Shown here piece by piece: positions 1 through 8,478 of a stretch of 64,000 bases of DNA (its first letter is position 1; every line of letters begins with the position of its first letter). The notes under the pieces were generated by a model. It ran no database searches. It was not told where the DNA came from and saw nothing but the letters and a program-made list of their open reading frames with translations. The DNA lies in the NCBI GenBank assembly GCA_026315105.1, contig JAOYRU010000059.1, forward strand, positions 62,001-126,000, given 5' to 3'. Source of the stretch: Locusta migratoria (Eukaryota > Arthropoda > Insecta > Orthoptera > Acrididae). The position numbers were made by a program, and so were the translations under genes.

Positions 1-132
1 GCTGCCAAGGGAGTACTCTCTGACGAGAGAGCGGAGGAAATGTGCCGTGCGACGATTGCATAGGCGTTTTGTTTCCTCTTGTAACTGCTTGCTGCAGAGC
101 AAAAGCAACAGTATTGCGGTCGTCGTTTCAGT
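1..132 (+). repeat. Tail of the tandem unit preceding U0 (partial)
   Basis: This is the last part of a unit whose body lies left of the window. Position 1 matches position 2068 of U0, one period (2067 bp) away. It holds only spacer between Leu(AAG) and Leu(UAG), so the array continues leftward. Confidence 0.95.
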
Positions 133-214
133 GGTAACGTGGCCGAGCGGTCTAAGGCGCTGGTTTTAGGCACCAGTCTCTTCGGAGGCGTGGGTTCGAA
201 TCCCACCGTTGCCA
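133..214 (+). tRNA. tRNA-Leu, anticodon UAG (reference copy, U0)
   Basis: This 82-nt gene folds as a class II (long variable arm) tRNA. The acceptor stem pairs GGTAACG with CGTTGCC (one G-T pair), with discriminator A214. The anticodon stem CTGGT/ACCAG closes the loop TTTAGGC, giving anticodon TAG, which reads CUA leucine codons. The A box lies around GTGGCCGAGCGG and the B box is GGTTCGAATCC, so Pol III can transcribe it from inside the gene. No intron and no encoded CCA, as expected for a eukaryotic nuclear tRNA. The first T4 follows at 241 and a T8 at 250. The sister gene Leu(AAG) 238 bp upstream in each junction differs at only a few positions, so the two arose by duplication. Confidence 0.96.
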
Positions 215-240
215 ATTGTTTGCTCTAATTTATTTATTTA

Positions 241-257
241 TTTTAATTCTTTTTTTT
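241..257 (+). terminator. Likely Pol III terminator of Leu(UAG)
   Basis: T4 at 241-244 and T8 at 250-257 are the first runs of four or more T after the gene. The distance of 27-36 bp is longer than for the other three genes, so the primary transcript would carry a longer 3' trailer. The T-run varies between 8 and about 9 among units. Confidence 0.55.
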
Positions 258-303
258 CCGAGAATGTAACGACTGCTTTTGTGGAAAGGATGCATCTCAT
301 CCG

Positions 304-385
304 ACGGCCGTGTCGTGTAGGTCTAAGGCGCTGGTTTCAGGCACCATTATCTTCGGAGGCGTGGGTTCGAATCCCATTGCTGCCA
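304..385 (+). pseudogene. Chimeric tRNA pseudogene: His-like 5' end, Leu(CAG) body (U0 reference)
   Basis: From GGTCTAAGG at 320 to A385 this matches the Leu genes (anticodon loop TTCAGGC, anticodon CAG; intact B box GGTTCGAATCC). The first 16 bases do not match Leu and cannot pair with the 3' acceptor strand TGCTGCC, and the A box is lost. Instead 307-319 resembles nt 1-14 of tRNA-His (GCCGTG, then TCGT, then TA, with one base missing and one changed). The anticodon stem also has a C/T mismatch at its outer pair (CTGGT/ACCAT). A functional tRNA is unlikely. It is present in all 28 units at the coordinates given in each unit entry. Confidence 0.8.
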
Positions 386-789
386 AGGCATATAGTGTTT
401 TCTCTCTCGAAGATGGGTGCATTCAGTAAGTGAGTATGAGACAACGAGTTAGTACATTTTCTCTATATTGTGGAATGTGCCACAGAAAGGCTTGCAACAA
501 CAGGAATCTATCGAATTGGCGATGGAGAGGAAAACAGTAGCGATTTGAAGCGAATGCTGAGAAAATTTGCAGCCATTGGACGTAGAACGGAAATAGGTGC
601 GGCGTTAGCGAGGGCTGTCTTGCACCAGTTGTGAGACGTTATTTCGAGCATGAAGGCAGGTGCAGTTTTGTCTCATGGTTGCTATAGGACGTCACCACGT
701 AATAAATGTGGCGCATGGTGTTCTGAAATCAGCATTTTTGACTGTGGTGTGGTCATTATTATGCCTCGTGAAGGGAGTGTGCTTCGTAG
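386..789 (+). other. Spacer between chimeric pseudo-tRNA and Glu (U0)
   Basis: A stretch of 404 bp without a tRNA. It contains the RhoGAP-like open stretch at 440-634; the rest shows no recognisable element. Two point variants used to follow unit relationships lie here (GTTATTTCG near 641, TTTTTGAC near 735). Confidence 0.6.
440..634 (+). pseudogene. Open stretch resembling the N-terminal part of a RhoGAP domain (U0)
   Basis: Reading 440-634 gives 64 codons between stop codons, with no ATG at its start. The translation contains the run YIVECATERLATTGIYRIG and then DLKRMLRKF. RhoGAP domains typically have V-x-x-C followed by L-x-T-x-GIYR-[VI]-x-G and then a leucine/lysine helix, the arginine of GIYR being near the catalytic arginine finger. 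The match is short and by eye. It could be a decayed exon or retrocopy of a host gene carried into the unit, or chance. It recurs in every unit 7 bases after the ORF ending at the AGTAAGTGAG site. A possible second fragment lies at 1611-1754. Confidence 0.3.
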
Positions 790-861
790 TCCGGTGTGGT
801 CTAGTGGCTAGGATATCTGGCTCTCACCCAGGAGGCCCGGGTTCGATTCCCGGCACCGGAA
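790..861 (+). tRNA. tRNA-Glu, anticodon CUC (reference copy, U0)
   Basis: A 72-nt class I tRNA. Acceptor stem TCCGGTG pairs fully with CACCGGA; discriminator A861. The anticodon loop CTCTCAC gives CTC, reading GAG glutamate codons. D arm with A box TGGTCTAGTGG, T arm CCCGG-GTTCGAT-CCCGG area with B box GGTTCGATTCC. No intron. The D arm through the variable loop matches the insect Glu(CUC) sequence as I remember it, while the acceptor stem differs; this is the main hint of an arthropod source. The retrotransposon at 9422-15200 joins another copy of this gene at nt 15. Confidence 0.96.
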
Positions 862-867
862 TTTCAC

Positions 868-872
868 TTTTT
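868..872 (+). terminator. Likely Pol III terminator of Glu
   Basis: T5 beginning 7 bases after the gene end, the usual form of a Pol III stop. Present at the same offset in the other units. Confidence 0.75.
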
Positions 873-1078
873 AATGCACCTGTTATGCTACTTGCCTCGA
901 CGTTGCCCGGTTTGACGCTCCCCTGACGATTGTAGAAAGCTATCCAGAGTATAAACAACAGCAGTAACTGGCGGCGAAAGAGAGGCTTCTTCCCCAGACT
1001 CACAGTCATCAGGCTGTGGCGTGATGCTTTGCTGTGTATTGGAGCTAAGAGAGGAAGCTCTTTCGGGGTGTACCCACG

Positions 1079-1150
1079 GCCGTGATCGTCTAGTGGTTAG
1101 GACATTGCGTTGTGGCCGCAATAACCCAGGTTCGAATCCTGGTCACGGCA
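1079..1150 (+). tRNA. tRNA-His, anticodon GUG (reference copy, U0)
   Basis: A 72-nt gene. Acceptor stem GCCGTGA pairs fully with TCACGGC; discriminator A1150. A G at 1078 precedes the gene, but the G(-1) of tRNA-His is normally added after transcription in eukaryotes, so the gene is called from 1079. The anticodon stem TTGCG/CGCAA closes the loop TTGTGGC, anticodon GTG. A box CGTCTAGTGG and B box GGTTCGAATCC are intact. Confidence 0.96.
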
Positions 1151-1151
1151 A

Positions 1152-1155
1152 TTTT
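1152..1155 (+). terminator. Likely Pol III terminator of His
   Basis: T4 starting 2 bases after the gene. In U4 this T4 (9418-9421) is the last array sequence before the retrotransposon 5' end. Confidence 0.75.
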
Positions 1156-1433
1156 GCACTAGTTTGTTTTTATTTTTTCCCCATCTCAGATCCTCCAAAT
1201 TTTGTGACTCCCTCTACTATTCAGTGAGGAACTTTGCATATCGTAGTCTCTAATACATATGTTTTTTCAGAGTACACGAATCTTCCACCAAGCAGGGACA
1301 TTGTGCATTTCTGTGTGTGCGTATACTACGATCTTCTCGCAGTCTGTTTGCCCATTTGATTTATACACCTTTGCCTTCCGACCGAGCGGCAGCGAGCGGC
1401 AGTCGAGCAAAGTCAGCAAAGTCAAGAGAAAGA

Positions 1434-1448
1434 CCCCCCCCCCCCCCC
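1434..1448 (+). repeat. C homopolymer (15 in U0; 9 to 16 across units)
   Basis: Pure C run flanked by AGAAAGA and ACGCACCCCC. Its length is the main source of unit length differences: 15,14,14,12,14,13,10,12,10,12,12,14,9,9,13,12,14,13,12,13,14,13,14,13,12,12,13,16 for U0 to U27. Confidence 0.95.
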
Positions 1449-1531
1449 ACGCACCCCCGAGCCGCCATCCCTCGCCTGGAATGTCACTTCATAGTCCTCA
1501 CAGAGAAGAACGTAAGAAAAGAACAAATAAA

Positions 1532-1593
1532 AGTGCTTAGTACGTAGCTTTGTTGTGGCCTCAATATCTTAGGTTCGAATCCTGGTCACGGCA
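1532..1593 (+). pseudogene. tRNA-His remnant lacking nt 1-14 (U0 reference)
   Basis: From AGTGCTTAGTAC onward this follows tRNA-His nt 14 to the discriminator A1593, with changes in the anticodon arm and part of the variable region but an intact anticodon loop (GTG), T arm and 3' acceptor strand TCACGGC. The 5' acceptor strand and half of the A box are missing and replaced by an A-rich tract containing AATAAA. No T-run of four follows closely. It is present in all 28 units. Confidence 0.85.
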
Positions 1594-1879
1594 ATCAATT
1601 TCTGCAGTAGCTCTTTGCCTTGCTGTTGCTGCCCCCAACTAACCGTGAACAAATGTTGAGTGATAATGACAGCTCTGTCTTTGTTTTTCACGTGTTCTCA
1701 GAGGTCAAATTTCGTACAACTGTTGGCCCAGGACAAGGTAGAAAATTGGGATGATGCGTGAGAAGTTTAGTTGAAAGGGGCACTTGTTTACGATGTGATG
1801 GATAAGCAGGCAGTCACAGTAGAATAGTATGCCCTGTTTGGATAAGAGATAAGAAGGCACAGTGCTTACACCCAGCGCA
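1594..1879 (+). other. Spacer between His remnant and Leu(AAG) (U0)
   Basis: 286 bp. A 47-codon open stretch at 1611-1754 starts LFALLLLPPTNREQML and could, very tentatively, be a second RhoGAP fragment (LP-x-x-N-x-x-x-L motif). A shorter overlapping frame from ATG 1666 to TGA 1761 has 31 codons. Neither is called as a gene. The T/G variant (AAATTTCG or AAATTGCG) that alternates among U0 to U3 lies near 1708. Confidence 0.3.
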
Positions 1880-1961
1880 GGTAGCGTGGCCGAGCGGTCT
1901 AAGGCGCTGGTTTAAGGCACCAGTCTCTTCGGAGGCGTGGGTTCGAATCCCACCGCTGCCA
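1880..1961 (+). tRNA. tRNA-Leu, anticodon AAG (reference copy, U0)
   Basis: An 82-nt class II tRNA. Acceptor GGTAGCG pairs with CGCTGCC, discriminator A1961. Anticodon stem CTGGT/ACCAG with loop TTAAGGC gives AAG (A34 would normally be edited to inosine), reading CUU and neighbouring leucine codons. A box GTGGCCGAGCGG and B box GGTTCGAATCC are intact; no intron. It differs from Leu(UAG) mainly in the acceptor stem and the anticodon. Confidence 0.96.
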
Positions 1962-1964
1962 TAA

Positions 1965-1968
1965 TTTT
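1965..1968 (+). terminator. Likely Pol III terminator of Leu(AAG)
   Basis: T4 starting 4 bases after the gene. Confidence 0.75.
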
Positions 1969-2199
1969 GTGGCACACCACGAAACTGGATCTTCAGGCTT
2001 TCTCTTCCACGATCGCAGCTAAAGCTGTCGGATGGTGTTTTCGTAGGGCAGGAATGATGTTTCTCTTGCTGCCAAGGGAGTACTCTCTGACGAGAGAGCG
2101 GAGGAAATGTGCCGTGCGACGATTGCATAGGCGTTTTGTTTCCTCTTGTAACTGCTTGCTGCAGAGCAAAAGCAACAGTATTGCGGTCGTCGTTTCAGT

Positions 2200-2281
2200 G
2201 GTAACGTGGCCGAGCGGTCTAAGGCGCTGGTTTTAGGCACCAGTCTCTTCGGAGGCGTGGGTTCGAATCCCACCGTTGCCA
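2200..2281 (+). tRNA. tRNA-Leu(UAG), U1
   Basis: No change seen against the copy at 133-214. Confidence 0.95.
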
Positions 2282-2856
2282 ATTGTTTGCTCTAATTTAT
2301 TTATTTATTTTAATTCTTTTTTTTCCGAGAATGTAACGACTGCTTTTGTGGAAAGGATGCATCTCATCCGACGGCCGTGTCGTGTAGGTCTAAGGCGCTG
2401 GTTTCAGGCACCATTATCTTCGGAGGCGTGGGTTCGAATCCCATTGCTGCCAAGGCATATAGTGTTTTCTCTCTCGAAGATGGGTGCATTCAGTAAGTGA
2501 GTATGAGACAACGAGTTAGTACATTTTCTCTATATTGTGGAATGTGCCACAGAAAGGCTTGCAACAACAGGAATCTATCGAATTGGCGATGGAGAGGAAA
2601 ACAGTAGCGATTTGAAGCGAATGCTGAGAAAATTTGCAGCCATTGGACGTAGAACGGAAATAGGTGCGGCGTTAGCGAGGGCTGTCTTGCACCAGTTGTG
2701 AGACGTTATTTCGAGCATGAAGGCAGGTGCAGTTTTGTCTCATGGTTGCTATAGGACGTCACCACGTAATAAATGTGGCGCATGGTGTTCTGAAATCAGC
2801 ATTTTTGACTGTGGTGTGGTCATTATTATGCCTCGTGAAGGGAGTGTGCTTCGTAG

Positions 2857-2928
2857 TCCGGTGTGGTCTAGTGGCTAGGATATCTGGCTCTCACCCAGGA
2901 GGCCCGGGTTCGATTCCCGGCACCGGAA
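2857..2928 (+). tRNA. tRNA-Glu(CUC), U1
   Basis: No change seen against the copy at 790-861. Confidence 0.95.
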
Positions 2929-3145
2929 TTTCACTTTTTAATGCACCTGTTATGCTACTTGCCTCGACGTTGCCCGGTTTGACGCTCCCCTGACGATTGT
3001 AGAAAGCTATCCAGAGTATAAACAACAGCAGTAACTGGCGGCGAAAGAGAGGCTTCTTCCCCAGACTCACAGTCATCAGGCTGTGGCGTGATGCTTTGCT
3101 GTGTATTGGAGCTAAGAGAGGAAGCTCTTTCGGGGTGTACCCACG

Positions 3146-3217
3146 GCCGTGATCGTCTAGTGGTTAGGACATTGCGTTGTGGCCGCAATAACCCAGGTTC
3201 GAATCCTGGTCACGGCA
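3146..3217 (+). tRNA. tRNA-His(GUG), U1
   Basis: No change seen against the copy at 1079-1150. Confidence 0.95.
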
Positions 3218-3945
3218 ATTTTGCACTAGTTTGTTTTTATTTTTTCCCCATCTCAGATCCTCCAAATTTTGTGACTCCCTCTACTATTCAGTGAGGAACT
3301 TTGCATATCGTAGTCTCTAATACATATGTTTTTTCAGAGTACACGAATCTTCCACCAAGCAGGGACATTGTGCATTTCTGTGTGTGCGTATACTACGATC
3401 TTCTCGCAGTCTGTTTGCCCATTTGATTTATACACCTTTGCCTTCCGACCGAGCGGCAGCGAGCGGCAGTCGAGCAAAGTCAGCAAAGTCAAGAGAAAGA
3501 CCCCCCCCCCCCCCACGCACCCCCGAGCCGCCATCCCTCGCCTGGAATGTCACTTCATAGTCCTCACAGAGAAGAACGTAAGAAAAGAACAAATAAAAGT
3601 GCTTAGTACGTAGCTTTGTTGTGGCCTCAATATCTTAGGTTCGAATCCTGGTCACGGCAATCAATTTCTGCAGTAGCTCTTTGCCTTGCTGTTGCTGCCC
3701 CCAACTAACCGTGAACAAATGTTGAGTGATAATGACAGCTCTGTCTTTGTTTTTCACGTGTTCTCAGAGGTCAAATTGCGTACAACTGTTGGCCCAGGAC
3801 AAGGTAGAAAATTGGGATGATGCGTGAGAAGTTTAGTTGAAAGGGGCACTTGTTTACGATGTGATGGATAAGCAGGCAGTCACAGTAGAATAGTATGCCC
3901 TGTTTGGATAAGAGATAAGAAGGCACAGTGCTTACACCCAGCGCA

Positions 3946-4027
3946 GGTAGCGTGGCCGAGCGGTCTAAGGCGCTGGTTTAAGGCACCAGTCTCTTCGGAG
4001 GCGTGGGTTCGAATCCCACCGCTGCCA
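3946..4027 (+). tRNA. tRNA-Leu(AAG), U1
   Basis: No change seen against the copy at 1880-1961. Confidence 0.95.
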
Positions 4028-4265
4028 TAATTTTGTGGCACACCACGAAACTGGATCTTCAGGCTTTCTCTTCCACGATCGCAGCTAAAGCTGTCGGATG
4101 GTGTTTTCGTAGGGCAGGAATGATGTTTCTCTTGCTGCCAAGGGAGTACTCTCTGACGAGAGAGCGGAGGAAATGTGCCGTGCGACGATTGCATAGGCGT
4201 TTTGTTTCCTCTTGTAACTGCTTGCTGCAGAGCAAAAGCAACAGTATTGCGGTCGTCGTTCCAGT

Positions 4266-4347
4266 GGTAACGTGGCCGAGCGGTCTAAGGCGCTGGTTTT
4301 AGGCACCAGTCTCTTCGGAGGCGTGGGTTCGAATCCCACCGTTGCCA
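4266..4347 (+). tRNA. tRNA-Leu(UAG), U2
   Basis: Gene unchanged; the base 5 upstream differs (TCCAGTG for TTCAGTG), as in all units from here on except after U2. Confidence 0.95.
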
Positions 4348-4923
4348 ATTGTTTGCTCTAATTTATTTATTTATTTTAATTCTTTTTTTTTCCGAGAATG
4401 TAACGACTGCTTTTGTGGAAAGGATGCATCTCATCCGACGGCCGTGTCGTGTAGGTCTAAGGCGCTGGTTTCAGGCACCATTATCTTCGGAGGCGTGGGT
4501 TCGAATCCCATTGCTGCCAAGGCATATAGTGTTTTCTCTCTCGAAGATGGGTGCATTCAGTAAGTGAGTATGAGACAACGAGTTAGTACATTTTCTCTAT
4601 ATTGTGGAATGTGCCACAGAAAGGCTTGCAACAACAGGAATCTATCGAATTGGCGATGGAGAGGAAAACAGTAGCGATTTGAAGCGAATGCTGAGAAAAT
4701 TTGCAGCCATTGGACGTAGAACGGAAATAGGTGCGGCGTTAGCGAGGGCTGTCTTGCACCAGTTGTGAGACGTTATTTCGAGCATGAAGGCAGGTGCAGT
4801 TTTGTCTCATGGTTGCTATAGGACGTCACCACGTAATAAATGTGGCGCATGGTGTTCTGAAATCAGCATTTTTGACTGTGGTGTGGTCATTATTATGCCT
4901 CGTGAAGGGAGTGTGCTTCGTAG

Positions 4924-4995
4924 TCCGGTGTGGTCTAGTGGCTAGGATATCTGGCTCTCACCCAGGAGGCCCGGGTTCGATTCCCGGCACCGGAA
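4924..4995 (+). tRNA. tRNA-Glu(CUC), U2
   Basis: No change seen. Confidence 0.95.
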
Positions 4996-5212
4996 TTTCA
5001 CTTTTTAATGCACCTGTTATGCTACTTGCCTCGACGTTGCCCGGTTTGACGCTCCCCTGACGATTGTAGAAAGCTATCCAGAGTATAAACAACAGCAGTA
5101 ACTGGCGGCGAAAGAGAGGCTTCTTCCCCAGACTCACAGTCATCAGGCTGTGGCGTGATGCTTTGCTGTGTATTGGAGCTAAGAGAGGAAGCTCTTTCGG
5201 GGTGTACCCACG

Positions 5213-5284
5213 GCCGTGATCGTCTAGTGGTTAGGACATTGCGTTGTGGCCGCAATAACCCAGGTTCGAATCCTGGTCACGGCA
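5213..5284 (+). tRNA. tRNA-His(GUG), U2
   Basis: No change seen. Confidence 0.95.
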
Positions 5285-6012
5285 ATTTTGCACTAGTTTG
5301 TTTTTATTTTTTCCCCATCTCAGATCCTCCAAATTTTGTGACTCCCTCTACTATTCAGTGAGGAACTTTGCATATCGTAGTCTCTAATACATATGTTTTT
5401 TCAGAGTACACGAATCTTCCACCAAGCAGGGACATTGTGCATTTCTGTGTGTGCGTATACTACGATCTTCTCGCAGTCTGTTTGCCCATTTGATTTATAC
5501 ACCTTTGCCTTCCGACCGAGCGGCAGCGAGCGGCAGTCGAGCAAAGTCAGCAAAGTCAAGAGAAAGACCCCCCCCCCCCCCACGCACCCCCGAGCCGCCA
5601 TCCCTCGCCTGGAATGTCACTTCATAGTCCTCACAGAGAAGAACGTAAGAAAAGAACAAATAAAAGTGCTTAGTACGTAGCTTTGTTGTGGCCTCAATAT
5701 CTTAGGTTCGAATCCTGGTCACGGCAATCAATTTCTGCAGTAGCTCTTTGCCTTGCTGTTGCTGCCCCCAACTAACCGTGAACAAATGTTGAGTGATAAT
5801 GACAGCTCTGTCTTTGTTTTTCACGTGTTCTCAGAGGTCAAATTTCGTACAACTGTTGGCCCAGGACAAGGTAGAAAATTGGGATGATGCGTGAGAAGTT
5901 TAGTTGAAAGGGGCACTTGTTTACGATGTGATGGATAAGCAGGCAGTCACAGTAGAATAGTATGCCCTGTTTGGATAAGAGATAAGAAGGCACAGTGCTT
6001 ACACCCAGCGCA

Positions 6013-6094
6013 GGTAGCGTGGCCGAGCGGTCTAAGGCGCTGGTTTAAGGCACCAGTCTCTTCGGAGGCGTGGGTTCGAATCCCACCGCTGCCA
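6013..6094 (+). tRNA. tRNA-Leu(AAG), U2
   Basis: No change seen. Confidence 0.95.
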
Positions 6095-6332
6095 TAATTT
6101 TGTGGCACACCACGAAACTGGATCTTCAGGCTTTCTCTTCCACGATCGCAGCTAAAGCTGTCGGATGGTGTTTTCGTAGGGCAGGAATGATGTTTCTCTT
6201 GCTGCCAAGGGAGTACTCTCTGACGAGAGAGCGGAGGAAATGTGCCGTGCGACGATTGCATAGGCGTTTTGTTTCCTCTTGTAACTGCTTGCTGCAGAGC
6301 AAAAGCAACAGTATTGCGGTCGTCGTTTCAGT

Positions 6333-6414
6333 GGTAACGTGGCCGAGCGGTCTAAGGCGCTGGTTTTAGGCACCAGTCTCTTCGGAGGCGTGGGTTCGAA
6401 TCCCACCGTTGCCA
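6333..6414 (+). tRNA. tRNA-Leu(UAG), U3
   Basis: Unchanged; upstream TTCAGTG as in U0 and U1. Confidence 0.95.
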
Positions 6415-6989
6415 ATTGTTTGCTCTAATTTATTTATTTATTTTAATTCTTTTTTTTCCGAGAATGTAACGACTGCTTTTGTGGAAAGGATGCATCTCAT
6501 CCGACGGCCGTGTCGTGTAGGTCTAAGGCGCTGGTTTCAGGCACCATTATCTTCGGAGGCGTGGGTTCGAATCCCATTGCTGCCAAGGCATATAGTGTTT
6601 TCTCTCTCGAAGATGGGTGCATTCAGTAAGTGAGTATGAGACAACGAGTTAGTACATTTTCTCTATATTGTGGAATGTGCCACAGAAAGGCTTGCAACAA
6701 CAGGAATCTATCGAATTGGCGATGGAGAGGAAAACAGTAGCGATTTGAAGCGAATGCTGAGAAAATTTGCAGCCATTGGACGTAGAACGGAAATAGGTGC
6801 GGCGTTAGCGAGGGCTGTCTTGCACCAGTTGTGAGACGTTATTTCGAGCATGAAGGCAGGTGCAGTTTTGTCTCATGGTTGCTATAGGACGTCACCACGT
6901 AATAAATGTGGCGCATGGTGTTCTGAAATCAGCATTTTTGACTGTGGTGTGGTCATTATTATGCCTCGTGAAGGGAGTGTGCTTCGTAG

Positions 6990-7061
6990 TCCGGTGTGGT
7001 CTAGTGGCTAGGATATCTGGCTCTCACCCAGGAGGCCCGGGTTCGATTCCCGGCACCGGAA
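6990..7061 (+). tRNA. tRNA-Glu(CUC), U3
   Basis: No change seen. Confidence 0.95.
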
Positions 7062-7278
7062 TTTCACTTTTTAATGCACCTGTTATGCTACTTGCCTCGA
7101 CGTTGCCCGGTTTGACGCTCCCCTGACGATTGTAGAAAGCTATCCAGAGTATAAACAACAGCAGTAACTGGCGGCGAAAGAGAGGCTTCTTCCCCAGACT
7201 CACAGTCATCAGGCTGTGGCGTGATGCTTTGCTGTGTATTGGAGCTAAGAGAGGAAGCTCTTTCGGGGTGTACCCACG

Positions 7279-7350
7279 GCCGTGATCGTCTAGTGGTTAG
7301 GACATTGCGTTGTGGCCGCAATAACCCAGGTTCGAATCCTGGTCACGGCA
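7279..7350 (+). tRNA. tRNA-His(GUG), U3
   Basis: No change seen. Confidence 0.95.
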
Positions 7351-8076
7351 ATTTTGCACTAGTTTGTTTTTATTTTTTCCCCATCTCAGATCCTCCAAAT
7401 TTTGTGACTCCCTCTACTATTCAGTGAGGAACTTTGCATATCGTAGTCTCTAATACATATGTTTTTTCAGAGTACACGAATCTTCCACCAAGCAGGGACA
7501 TTGTGCATTTCTGTGTGTGCGTATACTACGATCTTCTCGCAGTCTGTTTGCCCATTTGATTTATACACCTTTGCCTTCCGACCGAGCGGCAGCGAGCGGC
7601 AGTCGAGCAAAGTCAGCAAAGTCAAGAGAAAGACCCCCCCCCCCCACGCACCCCCGAGCCGCCATCCCTCGCCTGGAATGTCACTTCATAGTCCTCACAG
7701 AGAAGAACGTAAGAAAAGAACAAATAAAAGTGCTTAGTACGTAGTTTTGTTGTGGCCTCAATATCTTAGGTTCGAATCCTGGTCACGGCAATCAATTTCT
7801 GCAGTAGCTCTTTGCCTTGCTGTTGCTGCCCCCAACTAACCGTGAACAAATGTTGAGTGATAATGACAGCTCTGTCTTTGTTTTTCACGTGTTCTCAGAG
7901 GTCAAATTGCGTACAACTGTTGGCCCAGGACAAGGTAGAAAATTGGGATGATGCGTGAGAAGTTTAGTTGAAAGGGGCACTTGTTTACGATGTGATGGAT
8001 AAGCAGGCAGTCACAGTAGAATAGTATGCCCTGTTTGGATAAGAGATAAGAAGGCACAGTGCTTACACCCAGCGCA

Positions 8077-8158
8077 GGTAGCGTGGCCGAGCGGTCTAAG
8101 GCGCTGGTTTAAGGCACCAGTCTCTTCGGAGGCGTGGGTTCGAATCCCACCGCTGCCA
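8077..8158 (+). tRNA. tRNA-Leu(AAG), U3
   Basis: No change seen. Confidence 0.95.
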
Positions 8159-8396
8159 TAATTTTGTGGCACACCACGAAACTGGATCTTCAGGCTTTCT
8201 CTTCCACGATCGCAGCTAAAGCTGTCGGATGGTGTTTTCGTAGGGCAGGAATGATGTTTCTCTTGCTGCCAAGGGAGTACTCTCTGACGAGAGAGCGGAG
8301 GAAATGTGCCGTGCGACGATTGCATAGGCGTTTTGTTTCCTCTTGTAACTGCTTGCTGCAGAGCAAAAGCAACAGTATTGCGGTCGTCGTTCCAGT

Positions 8397-8478
8397 GGTA
8401 ACGTGGCCGAGCGGTCTAAGGCGCTGGTTTTAGGCACCAGTCTCTTCGGAGGCGTGGGTTCGAATCCCACCGTTGCCA
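8397..8478 (+). tRNA. tRNA-Leu(UAG), U4
   Basis: Unchanged; the last Leu gene before the retrotransposon. Confidence 0.95.

Larger units (their letters stand above)
1151..1531 (+). other. Spacer between His and His remnant (U0)
   Basis: 381 bp without a gene. It contains T-rich stretches, a short GAGCGGCA direct duplication near 1383-1400, the C-tract at 1434-1448 and an A-rich end (AAGAAAAGAACAAATAAA) that runs straight into the His remnant. The A-rich end with an AATAAA hexamer looks like the 3' end of a retroelement, but no reverse transcriptase or other coding remnant was recognised. Confidence 0.5.
133..2199 (+). repeat. Tandem tRNA unit U0 (reference unit, 2067 bp)
   Basis: Order: Leu(UAG) 133-214, chimeric His/Leu(CAG) pseudo-tRNA 304-385, RhoGAP-like open stretch 440-634, Glu 790-861, His 1079-1150, C-tract of 15 at 1434-1448, His remnant 1532-1593, Leu(AAG) 1880-1961. 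All parts point the same way. Later unit entries give only coordinates of the broken tRNAs, C-tract length and private differences. Confidence 0.97.
2200..4265 (+). repeat. Tandem tRNA unit U1 (2066 bp)
   Basis: C-tract 14. Chimeric pseudo-tRNA 2371-2452; His remnant 3598-3659. Carries the AAATTGCG variant near 3774 and the GTTCCAG variant near 4258, unlike U0. Confidence 0.97.
4266..6332 (+). repeat. Tandem tRNA unit U2 (2067 bp)
   Basis: C-tract 14. Chimeric pseudo-tRNA 4438-4519; His remnant 5665-5726. Same variant pair as U0 (AAATTTCG near 5841, GTTTCAG near 6325). Confidence 0.97.
6333..8396 (+). repeat. Tandem tRNA unit U3 (2064 bp)
   Basis: C-tract 12. Chimeric pseudo-tRNA 6504-6585; His remnant 7729-7790. 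Private change GTAGTTTTG for GTAGCTTTG near 7745, inside the His remnant. Same variant pair as U1. Confidence 0.97.

Noticed and set aside
209..433. Recurring open frames of 60 to 104 codons in each unit, on both strands
   Set aside because: They run through tRNA genes or low-complexity spacer; many contain runs like GSNPG or GIEPG, which are translations of the tRNA B box. Their repetition simply reflects unit repetition. No protein family was recognised.
1666..1761. 31-codon ATG frame in the spacer before Leu(AAG)
   Set aside because: Too short to support, and no family recognised.
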